The position numbers and the translations under genes were made by a program. A DNA stretch of 64,000 nt from Streptomyces sp. NBC_00376 (GTDB lineage Bacteria; Actinomycetota; Actinomycetes; Streptomycetales; Streptomycetaceae), in assembly GCF_036077095.1 (NCBI RefSeq), contig NZ_CP107960.1, forward strand, positions 2,666,001 through 2,730,000. The letters are read 5' to 3'. The notes beneath the pieces were generated by a model. That model ran no database searches. It had not been told where the DNA came from and saw only the letters and a list, made by a program, of their open reading frames with translations. Below are positions 1 to 8,651 of this stretch, piece after piece (position 1 is the stretch's first letter; each line of letters begins with the position of its first letter).

Positions 1-548
1 GTGGTGAGGGTGTCGCCGAGCGGGAACATCGCGTGGGCGAGCTGCTTCTCGTCCAGGACGCCGAGGACGTACGACTGGTCCTTGGCCATGTCGGAGGCGC
101 GGTGCAGCTCCCGGCTGCCGTCCTCGTTGAGGACGACGGTGGCGTAGTGGCCCGTGCAGACCGCGTCGAAGCCGAGCGCGAGGGCCTTGTCGAGGAGCGC
201 GGCGAACTTGATCTTCTCGTTGCAGCGCAGGCAGGGGTTGGGCGTGCGCCCCGCCTCGTACTCGGCGACGAAGTCGTCCACGACGTCCTCGCGGAACCGT
301 TCCGCCAGGTCCCAGACGTAGAACGGGATGCCGATCACGTCCGCCGCCCGGCGGGCGTCGCGGGAGTCCTCGATCGTGCAACAGCCGCGCGCCCCGGTAC
401 GGAAGGACTGCGGGTTCGCGGAGAGGGCGAGGTGCACACCGGTCACGTCGTGGCCCGCCTCGGCGGCGCGGGCCGCGGCGACGGCGGAGTCGACACCGCC
501 GGACATGGCGGCGAGGACTCGGAGGGGGCGCTGGGAAGTCTCAGTCAT
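1..548 (-). CDS. mnmA: tRNA-specific 2-thiouridylase MnmA, N-terminal part (runs off the left edge)
   Basis: MnmA adenylates and thiolates the wobble uridine of glutamate, glutamine and lysine tRNAs in the cytoplasm, using sulfur relayed from a cysteine desulfurase. The reading frame starts at an ATG at 548 and is still open at base 1, so only about 182 residues are visible. The PP-loop motif SGGVDS lies at residues 16-21, followed by the conserved stretch ending CTGHYA and the segment with NPCLRCN that carries a catalytic cysteine. A cysteine desulfurase gene lies just beyond the divergent amidase gene, which suits a shared sulfur-transfer role. Identification is secure; the C-terminal half is outside the window. 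Confidence 0.95.
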   Translation of the reverse strand, partial: MTETSQRPLRVLAAMSGGVDSAVAAARAAEAGHDVTGVHLALSANPQSFRTGARGCCTIEDSRDARRAADVIGIPFYVWDLAERFREDVVDDFVAEYEAGRTPNPCLRCNEKIKFAALLDKALALGFDAVCTGHYATVVLNEDGSRELHRASDMAKDQSYVLGVLDEKQLAHAMFPLGDTLT

Positions 549-609
549 AGCTCCACCAGGGTACGGGGCTCCGGGAACCGAACGCTCGCGGATAAGCGTT
601 GTGGATCAC

Positions 610-1290
610 ATGGGAACCAGTGGGACGGCGGGCGGCGAGAGCTCCGGGGGCGCCAAGTCCGGGCGCGGCATCAGCCGGCGCGGGCTGCTGATCGGCGCCG
701 CGGTCACGGCCGTGGGCACCGCCGCGCTGGCGCGGGAGCAGTTGCAGCACGCCTGGTGGCGGCTGCCGGGCGTGGAGAAGCCCAGGAAGCCCGGCGAGGT
801 GGATTTCGCGCGGGCCCAGTGGATAGCGGCCTCCTCGGCGAACTGGCGGCGGGCCGACCGCCCCGACGACTACACGATCGACCGGGTCGTCATCCATGTC
901 ACCCAGGGCAGCTACCAGAGCGCGGTGAAGGTCTTCCAGGACCCTGGACACGGAGCGGCGGCGCACTACGTGGTGCGCAAGGACGGCCATGTGACGCAGA
1001 TGATCCGTGAGCTGGATGTGGCGTTCCACGCGGGGAACAGGTCGTACAACGAGCGCAGCGTCGGCATAGAGCACGAGGGCTTCGTGGAGCGGCCGCAGGA
1101 CTTCACGGCGGCGATGTACGGGGCCTCGGCGCGGCTCACGGCGGTGATCTGCGGGCGGTACGGGATACCGGTGGACCGGGAGCACATCATCGGGCACGTG
1201 GAGGTGCCGGGCACGGACCACACCGATCCGGGCAAGCACTGGGACTGGGACCGGTATCTGAAGCTGGTCCGGGCGGCGGGCAAGAAGTGA
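610..1290 (+). CDS. Tat-exported N-acetylmuramoyl-L-alanine amidase (Amidase_2/PGRP-like)
   Basis: This is a predicted peptidoglycan amidase cutting the bond between N-acetylmuramic acid and the stem peptide, acting outside the membrane. The N-terminus has a twin-arginine motif (SRRGLLIGAA) followed by a hydrophobic stretch, so Tat export is likely. The Amidase_2 fold is indicated by VVIHVTQG (zinc His), a middle GIEHEGF motif and the closing HIIGHVEVPG...TDPGKHWDW segment with the second His and the zinc Asp. I chose the ATG at 610; an in-frame GTG at 601 is equally possible, and neither has a strong ribosome binding site. It is divergent from mnmA and convergent with the cysteine desulfurase. 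About 226 residues. Confidence 0.88.
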   Translation: MGTSGTAGGESSGGAKSGRGISRRGLLIGAAVTAVGTAALAREQLQHAWWRLPGVEKPRKPGEVDFARAQWIAASSANWRRADRPDDYTIDRVVIHVTQGSYQSAVKVFQDPGHGAAAHYVVRKDGHVTQMIRELDVAFHAGNRSYNERSVGIEHEGFVERPQDFTAAMYGASARLTAVICGRYGIPVDREHIIGHVEVPGTDHTDPGKHWDWDRYLKLVRAAGKK

Positions 1291-1362
1291 CCGCGGGGCC
1301 CGTCCGGTCGCCGCCGGACACGCCGGGTCCCGCAGGGCTCGGCGAGCCAGATCCCGCAGGGC

Positions 1363-2532
1363 TCAGCTGAGGCCCGCGGTGCGTGCCCGCTCCACCGCCG
1401 GGCCGATCGCGCGGGCCACCTCGTCGATGTCCTGCTTGGTGGACGTGTGGCCGAGCGAGAAGCGCAGGGTGCCGCGGGCCAGGTCCGGATCGGTGCCGGT
1501 GGCCAGCAGTACGTGGCTGGGCTGCGCGATCCCGGCGGTGCACGCGGAGCCGGTGGAGCATTCGATGCCCTGGGCGTCCAGCAGCAGGAGCAGGGAGTCG
1601 CCCTCGCAGCCGGGGAAGGTGAAGTGGGCGTTGGCGGGGAGCCGGCCGCCCGGGGCCGGGTCGCCGCCGAGGACGGCGTCGGGCACGGCCGCCAGCACGG
1701 CCGCGACCAGTTCGTCGCGGAGCCCGCCGATCTCGCGGGCGAACTCCTCCCGCCCGTCGGCGGCCAGCCGCCCCGCGAGGGCGAAGGAGGCGATGGCCGG
1801 CACATCGAGGGTGCCCGAGCGGACGTGCCGCTCCTGACCGCCGCCGTGGAGCACGGGTACGGGGGTGTATTCGCGGCCGAGCAGCAGCGCGCCGATGCCG
1901 AACGGGCCGCCGATCTTGTGCCCGCTCACCGTCATCGCGGCCAGCCCGGACCGGGCGAAGTCGACTTCCAGCTGCCCGAACGCCTGCACCGCGTCCGCGT
2001 GCATCGGCACGTCGAACTCACGTGCCACGGCGGACAGTTCACGTACCGGCATGATGGTGCCGATCTCGTTGTTGGCCCACATCACGGTGACCAGCGCGAC
2101 ATCGTCGGGATCGCGGAGGATCGCCTCGCGCAGCGCGTCCGGGTGGACGCGTCCGTGCCGGTCGACGGGGAGGTATTCGACGTTCGCGCCCTCGTGTTCG
2201 GCGAGCCAGTCGACGGCGTCCAGCACCGCGTGGTGCTCGACGGGGCTGGCCAGCACCCGGATGCGGCGGGGGTCGGCGTCGCGGCGGGCCCAGTACAGGC
2301 CCTTCACGGCGAGGTTGTCGGCCTCGGTGCCGCCGGAGGTGAAGACCACCTCGCTGGGGCGTGCGCCGAGGGCATCGGCGAGGGTCTCTCTCGACTCCTC
2401 GACGGTACGGCGGGCCCGGCGCCCGGCGGCGTGCAGTGAGGACGCGTTGCCGGTGACGGCGAGCTGGGCGGTCATCGCCTCGATCGCTTCCGGAAGCATC
2501 GGCGTGGTCGCGGCGTGGTCGAGGTAAGCCAT
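1363..2532 (-). CDS. Cysteine desulfurase (NifS/IscS class V aminotransferase)
   Basis: This PLP enzyme removes sulfur from L-cysteine as a protein persulfide for iron-sulfur cluster assembly or tRNA thiolation. The 389-residue protein starts [10 protein letters not shown], typical for the family. The PLP lysine is K206 in SGHKIGGP, the cofactor-binding region [14 protein letters not shown] is at about 65-78, and the catalytic cysteine C331 sits in STGSACTAG. The start at 2532 is set by this conserved N-terminus; the upstream frame stays open for another 91 codons but has no family similarity. MnmA nearby is the likely sulfur acceptor. It could also serve general Fe-S assembly. Confidence 0.93.
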   Translation of the reverse strand: MAYLDHAATTPMLPEAIEAMTAQLAVTGNASSLHAAGRRARRTVEESRETLADALGARPSEVVFTSGGTEADNLAVKGLYWARRDADPRRIRVLASPVEHHAVLDAVDWLAEHEGANVEYLPVDRHGRVHPDALREAILRDPDDVALVTVMWANNEIGTIMPVRELSAVAREFDVPMHADAVQAFGQLEVDFARSGLAAMTVSGHKIGGPFGIGALLLGREYTPVPVLHGGGQERHVRSGTLDVPAIASFALAGRLAADGREEFAREIGGLRDELVAAVLAAVPDAVLGGDPAPGGRLPANAHFTFPGCEGDSLLLLLDAQGIECSTGSACTAGIAQPSHVLLATGTDPDLARGTLRFSLGHTSTKQDIDEVARAIGPAVERARTAGLS

Positions 2533-2548
2533 GGTGGGCTCGATTCTA

Positions 2549-2722
2549 CGAGCCCGGGGCGGGGCGTACGGCGGGCGCATGGTGCCCCGGCACCCGCGCA
2601 CGGCCGGGTGCGGTCTTCCTCGGCCCGTTCCCGGGCCCGTCCGGGCGGGGAGGGCGTCGGGCTCCGCGCCCGGTTCAGCCGGCGAAGTTCCGGGCGACGA
2701 GGCCGTTGCCCGTGACGAGGAG
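2549..2722. repeat. Left copy of a flanking direct repeat (partner at 7890-8017)
   Basis: Bases 2549-2578 are identical over 30 nt to 7890-7919, and similarity resumes at about 2669-2722, matching 7962-8017 with scattered changes. The middle differs in sequence and is about 45 nt longer in this copy. The two copies bracket the protease and its regulator. This copy sits in the 359-base gap between the cysteine desulfurase and the protease, which otherwise shows no gene. Confidence 0.8.
2675..2722 (-). pseudogene. 3'-end fragment of a DUF4190-like membrane protein gene
   Basis: Read on the minus strand, these bases encode [15 protein letters not shown] and a stop. This matches the last 15 residues of the intact gene at 7969-8310 (FLVTGSGVVAWNFGG and stop), with 10 of 15 identical. 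Upstream of this point the similarity ends, so only the tail is present. It is best read as a vestige left when the protease cassette was inserted or the locus was duplicated. Confidence 0.7.
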
Positions 2723-2891
2723 GGGCCGCTCGGCCCCGGTGATTCCGCCGGTACGCGCGGTGGAGCGCACCGTGTCGTTTTGGCGACATGTCGCAAGCAC
2801 GGCACCGGAAAGGTCTGGTGCGGCGATCAATGGGGGCCCCAGTCTTGAGCCGCACCGCGTGTCCGTTTCCTTGCCTCCTGGAAAGGTTCCG

Positions 2892-5800
2892 ATGCACATA
2901 CGGCATCGCTCTGCCGCCGTTCTGGCAGCAGGCGTCCTCATCGCCACCCTGTCTTCCACCTCCTCCGGCGCGAGCGCCGCCCCGGCGCCCGCCTCCGTCG
3001 GCGCGAACTCCGCCGGCCGCCCCCAGGTCAGCTCCGTCACGCTCGTGACCGGTGACCGGGTGCGGCTGGAGACCTTCCCCGGCGGCCGGAAGGCCATCTC
3101 CGTCGAGCCGGCCCCGGGCGCTTCGCAGGCCGACTTCAGCCAGCTGGAGATCGACAAGCAGCTGTACGTGCTGCCCCGCGCCGCGCTCCCGTACATCGCC
3201 TCCGGCAAACTGGACCGGCAACTGTTCAACATCACCGCGCTGGTCAAGCAGGGGTACGACGACGCCCACACCTCCGCCATCCCGCTGATCGCCCGCTACA
3301 CCGGCGGTACGGACCCCAAGTCCAAGCCAGCGCCCACCGGTTCACGCAAGGGTCTGGTCATCAAGAGCCTGCGCGGCGCGGCACTGAAGGCGGACAAGAA
3401 GCAGGCAGGGCGCTTCTGGAAGGCCATCGACGACGACTCACTCGCCAGGAGCGGCGCCGAGGGCGACACGAAGAACGCTTCCAAGAACTCCGCTTCCAAG
3501 AACGCGGCCTTCGAGGGCGGCGTCGAGAAGCTGTGGCTGGACGGGAAGGTCCAGGCGTCCCTCGATCGCAGCACCGCTCAGATCGGTGCGCCCGAGGCGT
3601 GGCAGGCCGGCTACGACGGCAAGGGCGCGACCGTCGCCGTCCTGGACACCGGCGTCGACGCCACCCACCCCGACCTGGCCGGGAAGCTCGGCGAAGTACG
3701 CAACTTCACCGACGAGCCCACCGCGAACGACGGCCACGGCCACGGCACCCACGTCGCCTCCACCATCGCCGGCAGCGGCGCCGCCTCGGGCGGCTCGCGC
3801 AAGGGCGTGGCACCGGGGGCGAAGCTGCTGATCGGCAAGGTGCTCGACGACAAGGGCACCGGCTCGTACTCCGCCATGATCGGCGGCATGGACTGGGCAG
3901 CCCGCTCGGGCGCCGACATCGTCAACATGAGCCTGGGCGGCAGTCCCACCGACGGCACGGACGTACTCAGCCAGGTCCTCAACGGCCTCAGCGAGGAGAC
4001 CGGCACGCTCTTCGTCGTCGCGGCGGGCAACACGGGCGCCGACTACACAGTGGGCTCCCCGGGCGCCGCGGAGAAGGCACTGACCGTGGGCGCCGTCGAC
4101 CGCAACGACAAGCTGGCCCCCTTCTCCAGCCGAGGCCCGCGCGTCGGCGACAACGGCGCCAAGCCCGACCTCACCGCCCCCGGCGTCGGCATCGCCGCCG
4201 CCCGCGCCGCCGGTACGTCCATGGGCAGCCCGGTGGACGCGGCCTACACCGCCGCTTCGGGTACGTCCATGGCGACGCCGCACGTGGCGGGCGCGGCGGC
4301 GATCCTGGCCGGGCGCCACCCCGACTGGAGCGCCCAGCAGCTCAAGGACGCGTTGATGAGCACGACGCGTACCGCCCCCGACCAGACCGCCTACGAGCAG
4401 GGCACCGGCCGGGTGGACGTGGCCCGCTCGGTGCGCCAGCAGGTACGCGCCACCGGCACCACCACCTTCGGCATCCTGGGACCGGACGCGGGCCCGCAGA
4501 AGGTGAGCGTCACCTACACCAACGACGGCGACGCGCCCGTAACGCTCACCCTGGACACCACCTTCGACAAGCTCTACGGATCCCCGGCCCCGGCAGACGC
4601 CATAGGCGCCCCCCAGCAGGTCACCGTGCCCGCCCACGACACTGCCGACGTGGCCGTGACCCTCGACACGCCCGCGCTGCCGGAGGGCGTCTTCGGCGGA
4701 CGCCTCACCGCGACCTCGGCCGACGGGCAGGCCATCGCGCACACCGTTCTCTCCGCGACGAAGGACCCGGTCACACACAAGGTCACCGTGCGCGGCATCG
4801 ACCGCGCCGGGCAGCCTGCGACTGTCTCCCCGCTGATCATGCTGGGTCCCACAGGCCGCTTCGACGTCATTCAGGAGGTACCGGCGGGGCAGAGCCTGAC
4901 ACTGAACCTGCCCGAGGGCATGTACTACCTGCACGGCGTCATCACGCAGCACTCGGAGGACAACGTCACCAACAGCCTGGTGGTCGACCCCCACCTGCGG
5001 GTGGGCGGCGCCACGGACCTGGTGCTCGACGCACGCAAGGCGGTCCCCGTGGAGATCCGGACCCCCCAGCGGGCCGAGCAGCGGGGTCCGCTGGTCTTTT
5101 CCACCCGCTGGACGAAGGGCGACCGGGAGTTCGTCAGCTACTTCACGAGCGCGCACAGCGGCGGACAGCTCCTCTACGTCACGCCCACCAAGGAGTTCAC
5201 CGAGGGAACCTTCGAGTTCTCCTCCCGCTGGCAGCTGGCCGCACCGATGCTCGGTGCACGTGCCCTCTCCGCTGCCGCCGCGACCGGTGTCCCCGTCCGC
5301 CTGCTCCACAACTCTCCCGCCGTGGAAGGCGTGCGACGCCTGCGGGTGGTGGACGCCGGTCACGGACGCCCCGAGGACTACGAGGCGCTGCGCGCACGGG
5401 GCGTGGACGTCCGAGGAGCGGCGGTGCTCGTGGAACTGGAGGGGGTGGAGTACGACGAGGCGGTGACCTCGGCCGCCCGCGCCGGAGCCGCGGCCGCCGT
5501 CACCACCGCCGGCGGCAACAGGTACGCGGCCACGCCCTGGCAGCCGGTGAGCGAGCGGCTTCCGGCGATCGGGCTGTACGCCTCCCACGCCACCGCGCAG
5601 CGGCTGCGCGCGCCGCGCACCACGCTGGAGTTGAAGGGGACCCCGGAAAGCCCCTACCTCTACGAGGTCGTACAGCTCTCCGAAAAGCGCGTTCCCGAGC
5701 ACGTGGTCCACAAGGTCGGGCCGGGGAACACGGCCACCGTGGTCTCGCGCTACCCGGACACGGGCGGGGCACGCTACGTCACGGAGAACCGCGAGTCCTG

Positions 5801-6710
5801 GCGTCCGTGGGAGGAAGCGGCCCTCTCCCTGCGATCCCGGTACGTCCGCACCGGGCAGGCGCGGACGGAGTACCTGAGCGGTCCCGCCGACACCCGGTGG
5901 CTGCACTGGGTCAACCCCCGCAACACCTGGGCGATCCACGCGGTAGGGACCGGCATGTTCGGCCCCCTGCGCACCTACCGGCCCGGTGAGCACGCCACGG
6001 AGAGCTGGTACGCCCCCGTGGTGCGCCCGGCGATCCCCCGAGGTGTCGAAGGGCTCGCCCACCGCAAGGGCGACCAGCTGACCATAGGGATCCCCGAGTT
6101 CACCGACACCGACTCCGGCCACTACGGCTACGCCCTGCCCCGCAAGGGCGCCGACACCCCCTACCCCGACGAGACCCGCGCCGTACTGCGTCGCGACGGC
6201 GAGATCCTCGCCGAAGGCCCCCGGGCGTGGGGCGCCTTCCCCGCGGGCGGGGACGACGGCCGTTACCAGTTGGACCTGGACGTGAAGCGCACCAGCCCCG
6301 AGGGCACCCTCTCGCGGGCCACCAGCACCCGCTGGTCGTTCACGGCCCCTCGCCCGGCCGAGGGCAAGGAGTCCCTGATTCCCCTCCTCCAGCTCGACTA
6401 CGACGTAGCCACCGACCTCCGGGGCTCCGCCCCTGACTCCGGGTCCTTCGCCTTCGGAGTGAGCGCCCGCCACCAGGACGGTCTGACAGGCCGTTCCGTG
6501 AAGGGCATGGAGGTGTCCGTCTCGTACGACGACGGCGGGCACTGGCGGGCGGCGACGACTTCCGCCCGGGGCGACGGCGCCTACCGTGTCCGGGTCACCC
6601 ACCCCTCGGCTGCCCGCACCAGCGGGTACGTCACACTGCGGGTCCGCGCCTGGGACGACGCGGGCAACGCGGTGACGCAGGAGATCGAGCGGGCGTACGC
6701 GCTGAGGTAG
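2892..6710 (+). CDS. Secreted S8 (subtilisin-family) serine protease, 1272 residues
   Basis: This is a large exported subtilase. It begins with a Sec signal peptide (MHIRHRSAAVLAAGVLIATL, then an Ala-rich cleavage zone) and a propeptide of roughly 200 residues. The catalytic triad is visible: D252 in VLDTGVDATHPDL, H284 in GHGTHVAS and S459 in SGTSMATPHVAG. Long C-terminal beta-rich regions follow, including a protease-associated-like insert around residue 840-890. The ATG at 2892 is preceded by GGAAAGG and gives the signal peptide; an upstream in-frame extension lacks one. Its neighbour on the opposite strand is an HTH regulator, and the pair lies between direct repeats. The natural substrate cannot be told from sequence. 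Confidence 0.93.
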   Translation: MHIRHRSAAVLAAGVLIATLSSTSSGASAAPAPASVGANSAGRPQVSSVTLVTGDRVRLETFPGGRKAISVEPAPGASQADFSQLEIDKQLYVLPRAALPYIASGKLDRQLFNITALVKQGYDDAHTSAIPLIARYTGGTDPKSKPAPTGSRKGLVIKSLRGAALKADKKQAGRFWKAIDDDSLARSGAEGDTKNASKNSASKNAAFEGGVEKLWLDGKVQASLDRSTAQIGAPEAWQAGYDGKGATVAVLDTGVDATHPDLAGKLGEVRNFTDEPTANDGHGHGTHVASTIAGSGAASGGSRKGVAPGAKLLIGKVLDDKGTGSYSAMIGGMDWAARSGADIVNMSLGGSPTDGTDVLSQVLNGLSEETGTLFVVAAGNTGADYTVGSPGAAEKALTVGAVDRNDKLAPFSSRGPRVGDNGAKPDLTAPGVGIAAARAAGTSMGSPVDAAYTAASGTSMATPHVAGAAAILAGRHPDWSAQQLKDALMSTTRTAPDQTAYEQGTGRVDVARSVRQQVRATGTTTFGILGPDAGPQKVSVTYTNDGDAPVTLTLDTTFDKLYGSPAPADAIGAPQQVTVPAHDTADVAVTLDTPALPEGVFGGRLTATSADGQAIAHTVLSATKDPVTHKVTVRGIDRAGQPATVSPLIMLGPTGRFDVIQEVPAGQSLTLNLPEGMYYLHGVITQHSEDNVTNSLVVDPHLRVGGATDLVLDARKAVPVEIRTPQRAEQRGPLVFSTRWTKGDREFVSYFTSAHSGGQLLYVTPTKEFTEGTFEFSSRWQLAAPMLGARALSAAAATGVPVRLLHNSPAVEGVRRLRVVDAGHGRPEDYEALRARGVDVRGAAVLVELEGVEYDEAVTSAARAGAAAAVTTAGGNRYAATPWQPVSERLPAIGLYASHATAQRLRAPRTTLELKGTPESPYLYEVVQLSEKRVPEHVVHKVGPGNTATVVSRYPDTGGARYVTENRESWRPWEEAALSLRSRYVRTGQARTEYLSGPADTRWLHWVNPRNTWAIHAVGTGMFGPLRTYRPGEHATESWYAPVVRPAIPRGVEGLAHRKGDQLTIGIPEFTDTDSGHYGYALPRKGADTPYPDETRAVLRRDGEILAEGPRAWGAFPAGGDDGRYQLDLDVKRTSPEGTLSRATSTRWSFTAPRPAEGKESLIPLLQLDYDVATDLRGSAPDSGSFAFGVSARHQDGLTGRSVKGMEVSVSYDDGGHWRAATTSARGDGAYRVRVTHPSAARTSGYVTLRVRAWDDAGNAVTQEIERAYALR

Positions 6711-6722
6711 TACGCGGGATCC

Positions 6723-6754
6723 GGAAGCCGCGACCGGCCCCGGTCGCGGCTTCC
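6723..6754. terminator. Bidirectional hairpin terminator
   Basis: A perfect 14-bp inverted repeat (6723-6736 and 6741-6754) with a GCCC loop lies between the convergent stops of the protease and the regulator. There is no U-run, as is usual in Streptomyces. Confidence 0.85.
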
Positions 6755-6761
6755 GTGCGTC

Positions 6762-7772
6762 CTACGACAGCCAGTCGCGCCGCGCCGCCTGCCACACCAG
6801 CTGCGTGCGCGTCTTCGCGCCCGCCCGCTGCATCAGCGCGGTGATCCGGCGCTGCACCGTGCGGTGGCTGACACGCAGTTGGGTGGCGATCGCCTTGTCC
6901 GCCACGCCCGCGACGACCAGGGAGAGCAGGTAGCGCTCGTCACCGGCGAGACTGCCGCCCGATCCCATGCCGCCGGCGAAGTCGGCCAGCTCGCCCGCCT
7001 CCGTGACGTGCAGCGGGGTCCCCGCAGCCCACTGGATGTCGAACAGGGCGACGAGGGCGTCCAGGAGAGTGCTGCTGCGGATGATCGCGGCGGTCGGCTC
7101 GCCGCGGGCGCCGGTCGTGCTGCTCGACATCAGGGGGCAGACGGCGACAGAGCTGTCGACGATGACCATGCGCACGGGGAGTGTGCTGGTGGCGCGGGCC
7201 GTTTCACCGGCGCGGATGCCCTGGGCGACGTTGTCGACCATGCCGGGCTGTTCCAGGCAGGCCCGTTCGTAGATCGCCTCGTAGCGGATGCCCTGGGCGA
7301 GCAGTTCGAACTCCTCGTCGTTGTCCTGGGCGCGCAGCGCCACGGGATCGGCCTTGCAGAACCACCGCAGGTCGCTGCGGGCCCCGTAGGCGAGTTGGCG
7401 CAGCTGCTGACGGATGGCGCCGGCCCCGCTGATCACCTCGACCAGTTGCCCGGCGTCATGGCGCCGGGCGCCCGCCCGGTACTCCTCGGCCAGCTGTTCC
7501 ACTCCACGCCGTGCCCACTCCAGCGCCTCTTGGCCGCGCGCCAGCAGGGGCTGCAGCGCCACGTCCGGCGGGATGGGTACGTACCGCATGCCGCCGTCGC
7601 CCGGCAGCCGCCCGACCAGGCCTTTGTCATGCAGGGAGGACAGAAGCGACGCCGCCTCGCGTTCCCGGATGTGGAGCCGTTGGACGATCTCGTCCGCGCC
7701 CGCACCTCGTACCTCCACCAGGTGGCGGTAGACCCGCTCCTCCGCCGCCCCGATCCCTGCTATCTCCAGCAC
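6762..7772 (-). CDS. TrmB-like/LuxR-HTH transcriptional regulator
   Basis: The protein has two DNA-binding-type regions. An N-terminal winged helix of TrmB type (EERVYRHLVEVRGAGADEIV, residues about 10-60) is followed by a central sensor-like region. At the C-terminus is a LuxR-type helix-turn-helix (DKAIATQLRVSHRTVQRRIT) in the last 60 residues. I chose the GTG at 7772 because it aligns with the usual family start and has a GGGAGAGGG ribosome binding site; an ATG at 7823 would add 17 low-complexity residues. It is convergent with the S8 protease and inside the same repeat-bounded cassette, so control of the protease gene is a reasonable inference. The signal sensed is unknown. Confidence 0.82.
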   Translation of the reverse strand: MLEIAGIGAAEERVYRHLVEVRGAGADEIVQRLHIREREAASLLSSLHDKGLVGRLPGDGGMRYVPIPPDVALQPLLARGQEALEWARRGVEQLAEEYRAGARRHDAGQLVEVISGAGAIRQQLRQLAYGARSDLRWFCKADPVALRAQDNDEEFELLAQGIRYEAIYERACLEQPGMVDNVAQGIRAGETARATSTLPVRMVIVDSSVAVCPLMSSSTTGARGEPTAAIIRSSTLLDALVALFDIQWAAGTPLHVTEAGELADFAGGMGSGGSLAGDERYLLSLVVAGVADKAIATQLRVSHRTVQRRITALMQRAGAKTRTQLVWQAARRDWLS

Positions 7773-7889
7773 GCGCCCTCTCCCTCCCCGCAGCCCACCC
7801 CGAACGGACGCCCACTGTGCCATCCATGATCAAAATCGAACAGGATGCGGGCGGCCCTGCCGGGCGATCGGATGGCAACACGGTTTCCG

Positions 7890-8017
7890 CGAGCCCGGGG
7901 CGGGGCGTACGGCGGGCGCGTGGTGTCCCGGGGCCCGCGGCGCGGCGGCGGGGTCCGCTCCGCCCGGTTCAGCCGCCGAAGTTCCAGGCGACGACGCCGC
8001 TTCCGGTGACGAGGAAG
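7890..8017. repeat. Right copy of the flanking direct repeat (partner at 2549-2722)
   Basis: This copy includes the last 16 codons of the intact DUF4190-like gene and the sequence downstream of its stop. It begins 67 nt beyond the outer possible start of the cassette regulator. The first 30 bases are identical to the left copy. Confidence 0.8.
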
Positions 8018-8310
8018 GCGAGGACCACGAGGTCGGCGACGCCGAGCGCGAGCCCGAGCAGGGCGCGGCCGCGGCGGGAAGTGGAGCGGACGAGGGCGAT
8101 GACCGCCATGACGATCGCGGCCGGGCCGAGCAGGATGTTCATCACCAGCAGACCGACGAGCCCGAGCACGAACGAGGCGACGGCCAGCCCGTCGGCGTCC
8201 CGGGTGGGGCGCCGGGCGGGGGCGGCCGGGCCGGGGGTGCCGGCCGGGTCGCAGGAGGCGAGGGGGCGTGCGGCGGTTTCGGAGCGGCGGGCGATCGCGG
8301 TGAGGGTCAT
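7969..8310 (-). CDS. Small DUF4190-like membrane protein
   Basis: A 113-residue protein with a disordered, Ala/Pro/Arg-rich N-terminus and two hydrophobic segments. The first is GLAVASFVLGLVGLLVMNIL extending into an Ala-rich helix, and the second follows the RRGRALLGLALGVADLV segment. The G-hA-x-SFVLG start of the first segment is the DUF4190 signature. No function is known for the family. Its stop codon and 3' flank are duplicated at 2549-2722. A 53-residue membrane protein gene lies 62 nt upstream on the same strand, so the two may be cotranscribed. Confidence 0.75.
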   Translation of the reverse strand: MTLTAIARRSETAARPLASCDPAGTPGPAAPARRPTRDADGLAVASFVLGLVGLLVMNILLGPAAIVMAVIALVRSTSRRGRALLGLALGVADLVVLAFLVTGSGVVAWNFGG

Positions 8311-8372
8311 GGGGGCGGGCTCCTTCGGGTCGGGGTGCGGTGCGGAGGGCGCCGCGGCGGCGGTGCGGCCGG

Positions 8373-8534
8373 TCACGAGGAGCGGCGACGCGCGCCCGCC
8401 CGCTCGCGTACGGCGAAGACCAGCAGCCAGCAGCCGATCAGGGCACCGAGCACGAGGGAGAGCGCGGGCGGGATCTGGGCCACCGCGCCCAGCACGACCC
8501 CGAGCAGGAGCAGGGCGACGACGAGGACGATCAT
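8373..8534 (-). CDS. Small hydrophobic membrane protein, 53 residues
   Basis: This short gene reads MIVLVVALLLLGVVLGAVAQ, then a second hydrophobic stretch (LSLVLGALIGCWLLVFAV), and ends in an Arg-rich tail. Two membrane helices with the basic end in the cytoplasm are likely. The start ATG has AAAGG seven bases upstream. It is divergent from the TetR gene and shares its promoter region with the operator-like sequences at 8580-8646, so the TetR protein may control it. No function is assignable. Confidence 0.65.
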   Translation of the reverse strand: MIVLVVALLLLGVVLGAVAQIPPALSLVLGALIGCWLLVFAVRERAGARRRSS

Positions 8535-8579
8535 GTTCAGCCTTTCCGCAGGCTCTCCACGAGCATTTGAGAGTACGAC

Positions 8580-8646
8580 TGTTCACTGACTTGTCAGTCT
8601 AGACCCGTTCGCCACTTCCCCGCCCCGGAGAACAGTTGTTTACTGA
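8580..8646. promoter_or_regulatory. Operator-like repeats in the divergent promoter of the TetR gene
   Basis: TGTTCACTGA at 8580-8589 recurs as TGTTTACTGA at 8637-8646. The first overlaps a perfect inverted repeat CTGAC-TT-GTCAG (8586-8597). The 18-mer at 8627-8644 (GGAGAACAGTTGTTTACT) matches, as I recall it, the Pseudomonas DesT operator AGTGAACGCTTGTTGACT at 13 of 18 positions, with the GAAC...TTGTT core kept. The TetR protein downstream resembles the FabR/DesT group, so autoregulation and control of the divergent small gene are likely. Confidence 0.55.
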
Positions 8647-8651
8647 ATGGC

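Noticed and set aside
1303..1365. Repeat of TCCCGCAGGGCTC between amidase and cysteine desulfurase as a regulatory site
   Set aside because: The two 13-base copies lie in a convergent intergenic gap with no promoter role, and no stable hairpin using both could be drawn.
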